DNA from: Aplidium turbinatum
Lineage: Eukaryota; Chordata; Ascidiacea; Aplousobranchia; Polyclinidae
Direction of reading: 5' to 3'
Assembly: GCA_918807975.1 (NCBI GenBank)
Contig: OU964922.1
Coordinates: 4,725,501 to 4,789,500 of the forward strand
Length of the DNA stretch: 64,000 bases
Below are positions 25,001 to 40,000 of this stretch, piece after piece (position 1 is the first letter of the stretch; the number at the start of each line of letters is the position of its first letter). Below the pieces are notes generated by a model. That model was not told where the DNA came from and searched no databases. It worked only from the letters and a program-made list of their open reading frames with translations. The translations under genes and the position numbers were made by a program.

Positions 25001-28000
25001 ACAACACACCTGTACACTGTACAGTGTAGTGTACACCATGCCTGACCCCCTTTAGATTTTATTTAAACTAAGGATGTTTGTCTATCATTAACCTACCTGA
25101 CAATATTGTCGATGATACTGCTTTATATTTTTAATGTTAATAAATTACTACTACAAATATTTTACTAAAAGCAAACAGAAACTGAGAAACAGTTTTCAAT
25201 CTAAACAAAAGACAGATTTTTTTGTCAAAATTGATTATTGTAATTTAAATCAAGATGTCAAACGTTTTTCAACTCACTTGCTCGTTTCTTCGCTTTTCTG
25301 CAATTCTTCTTCAGACACGTTAAGCAAGTTTCCGACCGTTTGCACAACAGAAGATGCTGTCTAATAATAAGAAAATACACAAAATAAACTTGGTAGTACA
25401 GTACTACAAAAGTACAAACATAAATAATTATGAAACAAAACTTTACGAAAAAAATTAAGTAAATATTTAAAATAAATTTGTATTTCAAAAACGTTTTGTA
25501 AAGCATATTAATATTAATATAACGTAAGGCTATACTTGCAATCTGACCTATGAGTGGTTATATGCATTTATTTCCTTTTTTAAGTTCTAGTATGTTCATA
25601 ATACTTTTTATGCAGTTTTCTGAGATGAAATCCCAACCTTTCATAAAACACTCTTACCTCTTTCTCCAACTTTGACGTATTGACGACATTTTCCAGAGCA
25701 GACACAGTTGAAGACACGTTTTCAGCATTTAAAGTTTCGGGTTCAGATGTCAGAACTTGTAAATCGTTTGCAACTTCCAGACGCTTTTCAGAAGTTGTTA
25801 TCGTAATATCCTCATAGTCCTGTGATTCCAAAAAGATATGTGTTGCGACGTATGTAATACCATACGTAATGGTCTAAGGTAAATTTAAAAAAAATTAAAG
25901 TTGTGATGTGAAACAAACAATCAGTTAAACATCTTGAAAATAAATATAATAATAAGCGGTATGCATTCAATAAAGAAATTAAAATGTAAATTGGTATTCA
26001 GTTACTAAAACAAACGTTCCAATAGCCTCATATCATTAGAGCAGTGGTTCCCAACCTGGGGTCCGCGGTCCGTGAGACAGCATTTGGGGGTCCGTGATTA
26101 CCATGATGAATTTTGGAGAAAAAAACGAAAAGCGATCTTTTTACTTTCATTTCTCTCTTTAAATGCAAATGTGTCAAGCTCAAGCCCACGAGGATAAACT
26201 GCAACAACAGCTCTCTCATTAAATTTGCTTACGTTGAAAAAGTTTCAGCATGGCACTTTGAGTCACCTTAATATTCAAATACTGCTGACATTTCTTGAAT
26301 AATTCATTCATTTTCTTATTTGAGCGACTGTTTAACCTGATATTTGCCGCAGGAGTCATAGCGGCAATGCAATGACACAGTTCAGTAGTTGAGTAGCATA
26401 ATTACTACAATAGTCAATAGCATGTTAATTGAGCTTCAGGCAAAACTCAGGTAAGGGTCCGCAGAATTAATAATTTGTCTAAAGGGGTCCGTGACAACAA
26501 AAAGGTTGGGAACCACTGATTTAGAGTAATGTCTGCAATGTTGCTTTGGAAAAATAAAAACGAAAAATGAGATTTGTGTATTTACAGGTAAACCAAATTA
26601 TTTGTAACATTTTTATATTTTAACAGTTTTTAAACTTTCCAATTTCCATTCCCAAACTTTCTGAAAATTATAACTAGAAAATTGTACAATGTTTGTAAAC
26701 TGTTCAAGTGAAATATTTAAAAGTATAATGTGTATATAATGGTTCATGACATATTGTTGACATGACAATCACTCCAATGTTTGGTAATACCTGCAAAGTT
26801 ACCATGCAAGATGACAACCAAGTAATTTCACCCCACGTTCCATTGAGAAGGCAGTTCCTTGACCCATAAGGTGTTCCAGCTGGAACCAAATAGAAGTACG
26901 TTTACTTCTGTGTTTTATAGGCTTACCTTCTATGGAGCCTAATCTAAATGAATCACTGAACTATCTGGTTATTTGGTGGTTAGTGACTTAATGCGAGTGA
27001 TATTGTAACCCTTTCTTGCGTACGTCTAAAAAAACAAAATACTTTGACACTTTGACACTTTGACAAAAAACTTTGACAGGATTTTTTTCATGAAATAGAA
27101 CACTATTATCATTCTGCCATTAACAAGTATTTAAATTGGCACAATTGTGGCGATCTGATTCATTATAATATTTGTATCAAGCCTTCTGCAAGAGGGCTTG
27201 GAAAATATGTTATACAACGTTTAGTAAAATGAAATTGATCTATTTTTAATATTTGCGGAATCCAATTCTAATTTTTTTTTAATTATAATGGACAGTAGAT
27301 ATTAATGTTTCGAATTTGAAACAAAATTTTGAAGCCGGGTTTTAGGTAATGGAAAACCAAGAATCCCGGGAAAAACTTTATTTTTTCAGGTTTTTAATAA
27401 ACTGCAATTTGGTACGATATTGCACTTTCCCTTACTTAAAATATACAAAGATAACCAATAATACACTTTGGCTAAATGTTTATCGCTATAACACGTTATT
27501 TACAAGAGATTTTTATCAAATCAACGCTCAAAAATTAAAGCGTTGAAATTTTTTCAATCAGCTTGTTTCTCAGTTTGTGGTGGAAAAAATACATCGCTTT
27601 TCGCTATTCTTTGCTGTGGATGAATGGTCTCGCAGTCGTAAATTTCACTTTTCGGAAATGAACCGAATTCTTCAGAAAAAATTCTAACGTTAAACTTTTT
27701 CAACTTCAACAATTCTTCAGTCTTCTTCCGTATGATCGTCAGGGCTTTGTTGATAAAGTCTTTCCAAAAAAGATTTTGCTGGGGATACAATTTTTGGCTT
27801 CCAAGTTTTGTGTGTTTATTGGTCTTCGTACTAGCCCAGGTAGATGGGAGACTTTGAATATTTCATGATTGAATCTGTTTTACGTTTTCCTTTTTTTGCA
27901 TACGTTCAAGATAATCAGTATGTTCCAGCATGCAACCAGTGCCTTTCAAGACGTAGTCTCTCGATATGTACCTACCGGAGGCTCTATTTTGGACATCAGT

Positions 28001-31000
28001 TACAAGTTTGATTTCTATCAGTTCTACACTTGAATGATGGTTTAATTTTGGGCGTCAGGCCGGTCTTCCCCCTTTTATTCTGATGGATTTATTATATTTT
28101 TGTTATTGCAACAAACTACTATTCAAGAATATAGACATTGTGCTCAGGTGATCCCCATTGCCATAGTGCTCGGATGTTGCGGCGCTAATTGCAGCTGTGT
28201 GTGGGCGAATTACTATTAACAGTGTCGCTATACGTACCACAGATGTTTTGGATACCCTTATAGCCTAGCGGACTTTTTCTGTCTGAGGATTGTGGGGGTT
28301 TCTCAGGAGATAATAAGTAGGTCTACAGTAGGCTATACGATATACCCGTTACAGCTCCGCCGCTTACTGCAACTTTCAACAGGGTAGAATTGTATTCTAA
28401 AGTTGGTCCAACGTGATTCTGCATTGCAGAGGCAGCAGGAGACAGTGCTGCATGATGCATTGATGCCATATAGCTACAAAATTTGTTGACTTTCTGTCCT
28501 GTTCTTGATATTATACAGTAGTTACATTTTTTCGTGCGCAGCTGTTGTATTGTTTGATATAATGCTTTACGTATTTTGTGCTGACTCCAGTCCATGTTTG
28601 CGTGTTATAAATTACGTCAGGAACTAATAACTATGAGGTCGATCTCAAATATACTTACCGCTAGGTGTGTCATCACCACAAGTTGTTTCAGATGATGTCA
28701 AATATCCTGCTTGAGTTGTGGGAAAGACGAGCAGGATAGACGTGTTCGAAGGAAACGCCACCATGTCTTTATTGCACTCAACTACAGAAACACAAGAAAG
28801 TTTTGAATTTGTGTTCACTGAATGGAGAGCGTCACTTGTATCTTACAGCCTACTGGTACAGTAGCTTCAATTAGAAAAGGAATTTTGACTTTGAAGGTGA
28901 TTTTTTGCCGATACATGAAGACCTTGCCCTCGCTGAAACAAACAACGAGTGTTGCTTGGGATAAAGATAAGCTCTACTTGTAATAAAGGATTCATTGTTT
29001 TTAAAACTTGGCACTCCTCTGTTTCACATAAACAAAATATCTGAGCTTTGATCTAACACCTGGTTCTCTGTCTTACTTCAACTTCTGGCTCATTTGTAAC
29101 ATGAAGATTGGCGTGACGCCTGGTCCTACTATTATGCACGAACTGCAATTGTTTTTATCGATGGGGCAGCCACCAAAACATTTCGATTCGTCGAAACTAC
29201 AAAATAACAAAGAAAACCGTTGTCTAGGACCTTCGATGGACCTCACTGGGTATCTACCCGGCAAAGAACCAAAGCAGAGGTGCTTTTGAAACCTGACTTG
29301 AAAATTGCGAGCCAAAAGTATGACAACGCAGGTGTATACAAAACGTTTACTACCACAGACGTGCATCACGCACAATTTGGATAATTACACTAGTGGTACA
29401 AGATAATAGCTGCTGCACACTGCTGCATTCTTGCCCAGAGCCAACATACCTTGGGGTTACGCTTGACAGATCACTCACATACCGTCACCGTTTACAGACA
29501 CTACGCAAAAAACTGACATCTCACGTCGCCTTGCTAAAATGTTTGGCAGGCACAACGTGGAGACTGGAGACGTGCAGGCGCTGACACTTGGCGCATTGCA
29601 ACCCTGGCTTTGATTCGTTCCACTGATGAATACTGCTCTCCTGCCTGATGCCAATACTCGACTCATCGACCGCCCAATCAACGATGCATTGCGAATTGTG
29701 ACTGGATGCGTGCACCTAGCTCCAACAGAGTACCTATCAATCCTTGCAGGCATTCAACCTGCTAAGCTTCGCCGAAAGAGAGCCGTTATACATCTGACTC
29801 GCCTGCTCCACGCAAAACTCAACGTCCCAACTCAGAAACCCTCTCGGCGATTAAAGCCAAGACACCCCTTTGTACCAGCTGCCATTGAATCATTACAACC
29901 ATTCCGCGATCATACCATTAGCGCAGCACATTACATGAAAGACACTTGGAATGCAGTATGATGTGCCGCCGACACCAAACTCCATGGTGTTAAATCTCAC
30001 CCGGTGGCACGCCACCCTGGTATGGATCTGCCCCGGCAGATTTGGGTTAAGCTTAACAGAATCCGAACAGGATTTGGCCGCTTTCATTCCATCATGTACA
30101 AGTGAGGTCTGGCTTCCTCATCTGCCTGAAAATGCGGCGCGGAGGAATAAACTGCTGACCATGTCATTCTTGAATGTCTCATTCACAAGGCACCAAATGG
30201 AATGTATGGTAAGCCTATAACAGCACTGGACAAAGCTACACTCACCTGGCTTTCTATCACCTGCCCTTAAATTTGAACAATCCTGACTCATGCGAATAAA
30301 GATGAAAGACCACCAACATGACCTCTTGGATGTTTCAAATTAATGGAAGCGAAGAGGAGACAGTCTTCTTGTACTTTTGGCAAGAAACTCGATTGCCAAA
30401 TAGTAACAAAAAATGTAAGAATTTTAATACCCTCTAGTGGTCGAGATTTCATCAAAAATGCAACATTTTAAAGCAACATCAATTATTTTATCTTTGTTTT
30501 TTTTTTTTAATTATTACTGAAAATAAGATGAACTATACTAACTTGCCTGCTGACATACAGTGTCCGCGCCTAAATTGCTGTTGTTTTACAACACGATTTT
30601 GCACAGTAATTATTGCAAATTATATAAAAAACTACAAATAAAATACTCACGAATAACGGTAGATTCTATTTCGGAAATTGAAGTGATGATTGGTGTTGGA
30701 ATTATAGACGTGGTTTCTTCAACTGCAAACATAAAACATGTGGAAAATATAAACTCTGTAGCAAATCCCATTCGATTTTTGCCTTTTTGTTTTGAAAATT
30801 ATGACTGATAGGCTAACACTGGTCTACAAAAAAAGCATTTTTTTCTGCGGTTTGGATTTTGATATCTGATTTAAGGTAATTTTGGGGTGCTGACTGCTGA
30901 ATCCGAATCTGGCCTCAGATTTATTCTATCACGTCAAGTTTTTTAAGATATGATAACAAAAAACTGTTACTTTTGCCAAAAGTGGACGATTTGACGTTGC

Positions 31001-34000
31001 GTTTAGCAGCAACATATGCAGTGCTACAGTTAAAGGTTAGCGGTAGACAGGCCAAAATAGCTTATTGGCCAAAATAGCAAAATTGCTATAGGCCTGCTTA
31101 AATATTTGAGATTTCCTGCAAAACATTGACAGGAGATGTTCAGTTATAGGCTACTTTTAGCTTTTCTTTTAGCTTGTCATTAATGCTTTCTTAATAATGT
31201 TGCGTCGAAAACAAATAGGTATATATCAAAATTGTAGTTTGTTGGTGTATTTCAGCTATTTACGCACCCCTTGGTAGGGGTTAGTGGATATAGCACAGTG
31301 TGTGTGTGTAATAAAAGCAACTACAAATCGTCCACTTTTGGCAATTTAAGTAACAGTTTGTTGTTATCATATCTCAAAAACCTGACGTGATAGAATAAAT
31401 CTAAGGCCAGATTCGAATTCAGCAGTCAGCACCCCAAAATTACCTTAAATCAGATATCAAAATCCAAACCGCAGAAAAAAATGCTTTTTTTGTAGACCAG
31501 TGTTAGCCTATCAGTCATAATTTTCAAAACAAAAAGGCAAAAATCGAATGGGATTTGCTACAGAGTTTATATTTTCCACATGTTTTATGTTTGCAGTTGA
31601 AGAAACCACGTCTATAATTCCAACACCAATCATCACTTCAATTTCCGAAATAGAATCTACCGTTATTCGTGAGTATTTTATTTGTAGTTTTTTATATAAT
31701 TTGCAATAATTACTGTGCAATAATTACTTTTTATATAATTTGAAAATTTTATTAAACGTTTACGTTGGAAGGCCTATTTTTTCGATCTTAACCAGCAGGA
31801 TGTTTCTCAGTCTGAGCATTTTAATAACTTTGGCTTTACGACTGAAAGAACACCTCCACAGCATGGTGCTTTGATAGCATTTGAGAATGGTTTATACGAG
31901 ATGGTTTGTAATATTGAGTTCAAACCCATTTACAATTCTTTTCAGAGAAAACTAACTAATGACATTAAAAACATTATTAACTCTCCGGATCTGTTGATAT
32001 CAGCAGATAAAACTACTAACTTATACAAAGTTAAAACCCAGGATTATAAAAAATTGCTTAATGATAATGTATCGGCAAAATACAAAAAGGTGAATCCTGC
32101 TATCAGTGACACGATCAATACTGAGGCTAAAAAGATTGCTAAGGCGTTAAAGGTTGATGATCGGGTTGAAAAAGTATCAAGCAACCCAGTGTTTATTACG
32201 CTAAAAGATCATAAACCAAACTTTATATCGAACCCTAAATGCAGGTTGATTAACCCTTCCAAGTCCCAGATTGGCCGTATAAGTAAACAATACTTGGACT
32301 CTATTAACGTAACCATCCGTGATGCATCACAACTGAATCAATGGAAAAACACAGACTCTGTGTTATCCTGGTTTAAGGCTATTTCATCTAAACGTCAATG
32401 CACCTTTATGAAATTTGACATTGTTGATTTTTATCCATCCATTACGGAGGAACTTTTGTGTAAAGTAATTGAGTTTGCCAAACCATTTATGGATTTGGAT
32501 GATTGTATCATACAAACAATTTTCCATGCTAGGAAATCGTTGCTTTTCGATGGTGGTGAAACTTGGGCTAAGAAAGATGGTTTGTTTGATGTTACAATGG
32601 GCTCATTTGATGGTGCTGAGATTTGTGAGTTGGTCGGCTTGTTTCTTTTGAACGAACTTTCTGCTATTGTTGACAGAGACATGCTTGGCTTATATCGTGA
32701 TGATGGTCTGGCTATTTTGCGTAATTTATCTGGCCCTAAAATTGATCGTTTGAGAAAAAATGTCATTCAATTATTTAAACAACATGGCTTAAATATTACT
32801 GTGGATACTGGACTAATTGAAACTGATTTTCTTGATGTCACTTTGAATTTGCTATCTGGTAAATTCTGGCCTTATAGAGAACCCAATAATAACCCAATTT
32901 ACATTCATGCCCAGTCAAATCACCCACCCAATATTAAGAGACAAATTCCGACCATGATTTCAAAGCGATTGTCCGCCACATCATTTGGCCAAAATGAAGT
33001 TGATAAGACCGCATCTGTTTATTATGATGCCCTTTTGAAAAGTGGTTTTGCGGAGAGAGTTTGCTACAACCCTGCTAATAACTTACGAACATCTAGGAAA
33101 AGGAGCCGGAAAATTTTATGGTTTAACCCTCCTTTCAGCTTGCAGGTTGATAGCAATATTGGTAAGGAATTTTTCAAATTTGTTTCCATACACTTTCCAC
33201 CCCATCATAGATTGCACAAAATATTCAACCGTAATACTATTAAGCTGAGCTACAGTTGTACTCCGAATGTTGCAAGTGTCATATCCTCCCACAATAAAGC
33301 AATATTGCAGGCTGATAATGTACCATCGCAGCCTGGTTGCAATTGTAGGGTGAGGCCAGATTGTCCTTTGAATGGGCAATGCTTGCAGAAGGCCGTTGTT
33401 TACAAAGCTACTATTGATAACAGCCCGAAGGTTCTTAATTACATTGGTTGTTGTGAAACTACTTTTAAAAAACGTTTTTCCAACCATAAATGTACCTTCA
33501 TGGATAGGTCTAAACGAAACAGCACCGAGCTATCTAAGGCGGTTTGGGACCTTAAGGATAAGGGTGTTGACTCTAAAATAACTTGGTCCATCCACAGCTG
33601 TGCTCGGCCTTATAGTGGAGGTGGTCGTAACAATTGTGGCCTATGTTTGGCTGAAAAGCTGGCGATTCTGAAGGCTGATAGTGGCCACCTTTTGAACAAG
33701 CGTTCGGAACTGGTAGGCAAATGTCGTCATAGAAACAAAGTTAAACTCAAGTACTTCAAAATAAAATAAATTTCTTTTGATTTTCACAGGTTTTTTTAAA
33801 AAAATTTTATTTGATTTTTGCAGGCTATAAATCTCATTTAATTTTTACAGGTTTATAAACAGATTTTATTTCATTTGTTCGGGTTACTACAGGTTACATC
33901 ATTACAATTCCTTGGGATTTTCGCAGGTTATAATTTTGAAAAAATTAAATTTCATTTGATTTTTACAGGTTATAAATCTCATTTAATTTTTACAGGTTTA

Positions 34001-37000
34001 AAAACAATTTTTATTCATTTTGTTCAGATTTCTACAGATTGCGCTGATCATCACATATGCATTTTGCTTCTTTGTGATGTCATAGATGTTGCCATCATGT
34101 TGTTTGGTTTCCATTGGGACAAATTGATTGAAGCTTTGTCGTGGCGGATGGATGTTGTCCTTAGTGATTCTGAGGGTTTTTTTCTGCAGATTGGATTACG
34201 GTTATAATATTTAATATCTTTTCAGGAATTCAGGTTTAGAGGGTTTTTTTGCAGATTAAATTACAGTTGCAATATTTAATATCTTCTCAGGAAGTACAGG
34301 TTTAGAGATTTTTTTTGGCAGATTAAATTACAGTTGTAATATTTAATATCTTTTCAGAATTATCGATTCTTTACTGTAGGGATTTTATATTACGGGATAC
34401 GAAGCCTCATCCGTTTTTTTCCTTATCCGAACACTAAAAGGGCTAGTTTCAGGATACTTCCTTTTAGTGATTAGCAGTAAGCTAGCGTGCAGCGTATCTG
34501 CAAGTGAGAAGTAACCAAAAGATTGTTGCTGTGGTACTTCAATTTGGAGAAGTTAAAGGAAATAAGTTGTTAACTATACAAATTTGTTAAAGTGCTTTTG
34601 AGAAGTGTTCCCGACAATTTTCACCAAATCAAACGTCATATAAAAACCGTTCAAGTCTACTGAATATTACGTCATGGAAATTCCTAAAGCATGTGCCAAA
34701 ATTGCACCATCGTTCATAAGACCTGTTTGGACCTGTTTGGGCCTGTTTAAACAGGAAATATTACATCAGCTTAAACACCTGTTGGAATGACTTCATAATT
34801 GTCTTTCATTTATTGCGTCACAGTTACTTTCTACGTGAATTTGAGATATTGATATCTATTCTGGTCATTCGTAAAATGATTGTTTGAAAGTTGGCCGCAC
34901 TTTTAACTGTTGGCTTAGTGCTTGCTAGCTGGACAAAAGTTCCGTCTTTTATCCAAGTAATCTGTTGTGTAGTGACAGTTTAAGTGGTGTACGCGTTGCA
35001 CCCCCTCGTTTTTGGTAGCCGTGGGCTAATTTTTACAGAAATACACTGTTTGAAAAGAAGTTCAAGTGTGTGTTTCTTCGGTCATTATATGCAGACGAAA
35101 GGATCCGGGAACTTTAAGTTACAATTTTCCCACGAAGAAATTATGGTTTACCGCTGTGACCATAAAAAATAAAAGACGAGTTCTTGTTAGCTGGTGGGCC
35201 AAGAAATTAAAGCATAAAAAAATAAAAGACGATTCTCTGTCTAGTGTTTGGCACAGAAGCACTTAGAAGTAAAAAATAAAAGACGAAGTTGGTTAGTTGG
35301 TAGGCTAAGAAGCACTTAGAAGCAAAGAAATAATAAAAGAAGATCTTATTGGTTGGTAGTCTAAAGAAGTAAAGAAAAGTAAAGACATTTCTTCTCAGTT
35401 TGGTACAGAAGAAAAATAACTTTGACATTTATTGGCAAGAAAGAAGATTAAAGGCAATCCATCTGTGCTTGAAGATTCAAGTGGAAGAATCCAAGCAAGT
35501 TTTGTGGACGTTTGGACTTCACATACTCGTACAGCTACGGTATCGTGCATTTAAATTCTTTTTTGTATTTTTTACGGTCTTTGCAGTTAAGTTTTTTATA
35601 ACTACTGTAATTTGTGTGTTTGTGTAACTTAATTTTTTAATTGTTAAATTTAGCCCTAACATTTAATATGTCTACACTCGGTGGCGACAGGGACTCGACC
35701 GCCGTCGACTCGACTGAGTTTAAGCCTGATGATGTTCTTTGCGGTCGGGCAGGCCATTCTGGGGAGGGACCCATTAACGATGAGGCTAAGTCAGTTCGAG
35801 AGGCCCGGCATCTTAGACGGGATATTTTGACTCAAATTGGGAAACTTTCTGTAGCCCTAGGTTCTTTGAGTGATAAGCAGGAACTGTTAATTTTTAGATC
35901 TAAGTTATCTACTTTAGAAGAGGAATTACGGCATTTCCATGCTCTTTTGAGTAAAATTGTTAACTCTGCAATCTTGGCAGAACTTCGTGATAGGGTAGAT
36001 CCCGAATTTAACTCGTTAAAAAATAACTTCGAACAAAAAGAAAGTGAGTTGTCAGATAGGTTGGATGCTGACATACATCCTGAGGATAGCGCCTCAAATG
36101 TAAGCACTAGGATGTCTGAGAGCTCGTCACGGATAGTTGCACAAATTAACCTACAGTTAAGACGAGAGGAGCTCCAGATCCAAGCTGAGGCCGAAGCAAG
36201 AGCTGCTGAGGCCATCGCAAGAGCTGAAGCCATACGAGCTGAGGCTGCCGCACGAGCAGAGGCTGCCGCAAGAGCTGAGGCCATACGAGCTGAGGCCATA
36301 CGAGCTGAGGCCATACGAGCTGAGGCTGCCGCGAGAGCTGAGGCCGACGCGAGAGCTGCTGAGGCCGAAGCGAGAGCTGCTGAGGCCGCCGCGAGAGCCG
36401 AAGCTAGAGCTGCTGAGTTCGCACTCAAAGACGCTCAGTTGAGGGCCGAACAACGTAAAGAGGTAGTTTTAGCTGAATATCGTTCTGAGTTGGGCTCCCG
36501 GCGTAGCTCTAGGAAGGGCTCTTCTAGGCATTCCAGAAGTGAACATCAATCACAGTTTAATTTACCTAACCTTTTCCACACGCCTGTTCAATCCGTAAGT
36601 GGACCTGTACAATCCACATGTTTTCCAGCTGTTTCAGGAGGTCTCGGGGCCGCGGCTAAGGATCTTCCGAAGGCTGTAGAGCCAAGGTCTGCAAATTACA
36701 ACCGAACTCCTCCCCCAGAGCGTACAGGTCACGGGGCCGCCATTAGCAGTAATGCTTTGCCCCCTTCACAGTTTTCAGCGCCGCTAGTTTTTGATCGCCC
36801 AGCTACACGTAATTTGGGTGGTTGTGAGAGGCGTATCGTGTCTCCTGATTTTAACGGGGGAAGGGAAGGTAATTTGATACACTTTTAACATTTTTGCCTG
36901 TTAACTGAAAATTACGTGACACAAACTATTGATTTTAAGCTGAAATAAAAGTTTGATCCCTTACACACTTTTTAAAAACATTTTCACTTTTCTATTTTTG

Positions 37001-40000
37001 TTACTTTTTTTTTAATTGAAATTTTAAAAACGTCACTCAAATGTATCAATTTACCTTCCACAGAAGGTAAATTGATACACCCGGAAGGTAATTTGATACA
37101 GTAAAACTAATACAGAAATCCCCTTTGACAGCAAAGCAATAAATGAAAATTTAATATGTGGTTGGCGTGCTTGGGTGCAAAGATGACTGTTGAGGCTCAT
37201 GTGTGCGGCGAAGCTTCTGCAGCGGGATGGACATGGGAAGGATTATTGGCTGGAGTTCTTATTCAATGGGGGTGCTTTGCGCTTTTCTCATTTTTTGACA
37301 GCAGATAGCGTGTAGGCCTACGAAAGCCTACATAATAATTGTTTCCCAAAGTAGCAGGTCTTGTTAAAAAGAATAACTTATTTAAATCAACTAGATCAAT
37401 GACAATATTCATTACAGTCACAAAAAAGACTTTAATATACTGTATCAATTTACCTTCTCCACATGTATCAATTTACCTTTTTCAAAAAAAGTTATAAAAT
37501 TCTGATTTTTGTATGCTTGGATGCACATTGCAGAAAAAACGTGACATGCCCTTGAAGCCTTATCAATGAACTATCAAATGAGTTTGGTTTCATCTTTCAG
37601 GAACTTTTCTTTAATTTTCCAGACGAAAATAATCATGAGTTAAAAATTTTATGAAAATACTCAAAAAACACACTTTTATAATTTTATGCCATAAAAGCAC
37701 GAGTTAGGTGCATGGTGCAATTTTTGTAGGCATTATTTTCACAGATCTTCCACCTAATGACAATATTTTTGACTAATATTTTTTGTACATTTCTGTAGAG
37801 GGGGTGTATCAAATTACCTTCCGTATCAAATTACCTTCCCTTCCCCTATGTGAGGATCGTGATCGGGCTGTGCATGTGACTGAGCCCACTCAGCCCATTA
37901 AGGGATATAGCTTGTCTTCTCCCGCTAAATCGAGTTCTCAACAGCAGGATTGCTTTTTTGAATACCAAAATAGTAGGACGTTCTTCGATAAGGCGGCCTT
38001 GATTGGTTACGATGGTAATAATATGCCATTTGTCTTCTTTAAAAATCGTGTTATGGCCTTGATGGCAGCTTCGCCCTTTAAGGGAACTCGTTTGACTTTG
38101 TTGCAAGCAGCTTGTGTTAGAACAGCTGCACAAACGATTGCTAATTTGGTTTCTGACACTCCTGGCTTGTCAGAGGAAGACAGGATAGAAATGTCGTTAG
38201 CTCGCTTGTCCCAACGTTTTGGGGTTCGTGGAGGTCTTTTCGCAGAACCAGAAATTAGAAAGTATCGCTATGGTAGCAAATTGACTTCTATCTCTTCCAG
38301 TGATTTGAAAGAGTTTAAAGATGAATTGTCGCAGTGTTTGCTTTACGCGAAAGCTTATGGTCAGCGTGATAAATTAGAAGGACGTTTTGTTTTGGATTTG
38401 GCTAAGCGACTCCCGTTTGACGCTAAGCAGCGTTATCTTGACTTTTTAGGTGATCAGTATGGTAGCACTGAGGAACCTACCTTTCAGAGTTTGTTTGATT
38501 TTGTAGTACGGGAGGAAACGCGCAAGTCGACTGATTTTAGCATTATGCTAATGGGCGATTCTGGTGAGTCGCAGCATTTTAAAAAGTTTGGCAAAGGAAA
38601 ATTGCCTTCATGTCCGGTTAGGCAGACGTCGGTAAAACCCCATGATAATGTGATTTCAGGGAGTTCGCAGTACTCGACTGCTGTTGGCGCACCGCGCGGC
38701 GGTGTGGCCAGACGTAGTGACATACCGGCATGTTTTTGTTGTTCGTCACGTGGTCAAGTTGAATATCATTTTTTGTCTAATTGTAAAGAATTTTTGCGCT
38801 TGACACCTAAAGATCGGAGAGATGTCATTGTGAAAGCTGGCAAATGCTTGAATTGTTTGCGCCAGCATATGGTTAGAGACTGTAATCATGCAAATAACTG
38901 TCGTAAGTGTGGACCTACCAACGATAGGAAACACTATTTTCTTCTGCATGATTTTTATGTGACGTCACGTGATTCTCTGGATTTGGTCGGTAAAGATGAG
39001 GCTGGTGCCAGAGTTCCTGTGCGTAATGTTAAGTTTGGAAATGTTAAAGCAGCCTTTAACCGCGTTACTGCTGCTCGTGTTTTGAATCCAATGACCGGCA
39101 AATCGAAGTTGGTGTATTGTCAGCATGATCCTGGTTCGCAGTTGACCTTTGTTTCGAGTGACTTGGTGTGCGAACTTGGTCTTAAACCGTATGATAAAGC
39201 GTCGTTTAAAATGGATACTCTGGCTGGTCAGAAACCTACTTGTGCTGACCTTGTTAAACTCAACATCCAGTCGTTAGAGACTGATGAACTGTTTTGTGAT
39301 ATAACCTCGGTGGTTAACCCAGCTTGGGCTGACGATGTTAAAACTTTACCCCATAAACAAGATTTAAGTGGTTTCCGTCATTTTCATGACGTGAATATGT
39401 TTCATTTGAATGATTGTAGTACTGTAGATGTACTGATTGGCAACGACAACGCTTATTTGATGTGTGCAAAAGAAGAGCGTGTTGGTGACAATCGTAGTGA
39501 ACCGCATGCTTTACTCACTCCTCTCGGTTGGTTGGCTTGTGGTGGTAAGTCACCCTTAGTTGAAAGCGTTGCTAAAGTGTGCAGAGTGCAGACGTCTTCA
39601 GAGTCGGATGTCATCTCTGGCTTTCAGCGTAAAATTGAGTCTCGCGATATGGAAATAGCAGACCTGAATAAAGTCATTCAGGATTTGACTTTGCAAAATG
39701 AAACCTGTGAATTGTCTCGCAATGATATTTTGGCTAGAGAACTTGTCGAACCGAATATTGAGTTGAAAGATGGTCGATTTGAGATACCTGTTCCGTTGAA
39801 GGAAGATATTGATCTACCTAACAATTTTGTGTTGGCGTCAGATAGAGCTGCTGCTTTAAGAAAGAAAGCTTTAAAACAACCTGAACTTCGTGATTTCCTT
39901 ACTGACACCATGAAAGATCTTAAATCTAATGGCTATATTGAGCGCGCGGGTGAAGCAGGAAATGTCAAGGGATTTGAATGGTATTTACCATACTTTGTGA

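Larger units (their letters stand above)
30600..31719. repeat. Inverted duplication containing a receptor exon
   Basis: Arms 30600-30992 and 31325-31719 are inverted copies; positions add to 62319 across most of the arm, with one small indel and a few mismatches near the inner end. The spacer is 332 bp. Both arms hold the 72-bp receptor exon with its AG and GT splice sites. The left-arm copy is in gene orientation; the right-arm copy points the other way. Confidence 0.9.

Noticed and set aside
29100-29380. Possible retroelement Pol C-terminus (FDGPHWVSTRQ)
   Set aside because: Only a few residues fit, frames change often, and no adjoining integrase or other domain was found.
34984-35172. 62-codon frame with a near-identical twin at 43771-43962
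   Set aside because: Lies wholly within the two LTRs, which explains the duplication; no known LTR protein.
35832-36453. Ser/Ala-rich minus-strand frames of 98-198 codons
   Set aside because: Antisense shadow of the Ala/Glu/Arg coiled coil of the Bel/Pao Gag.
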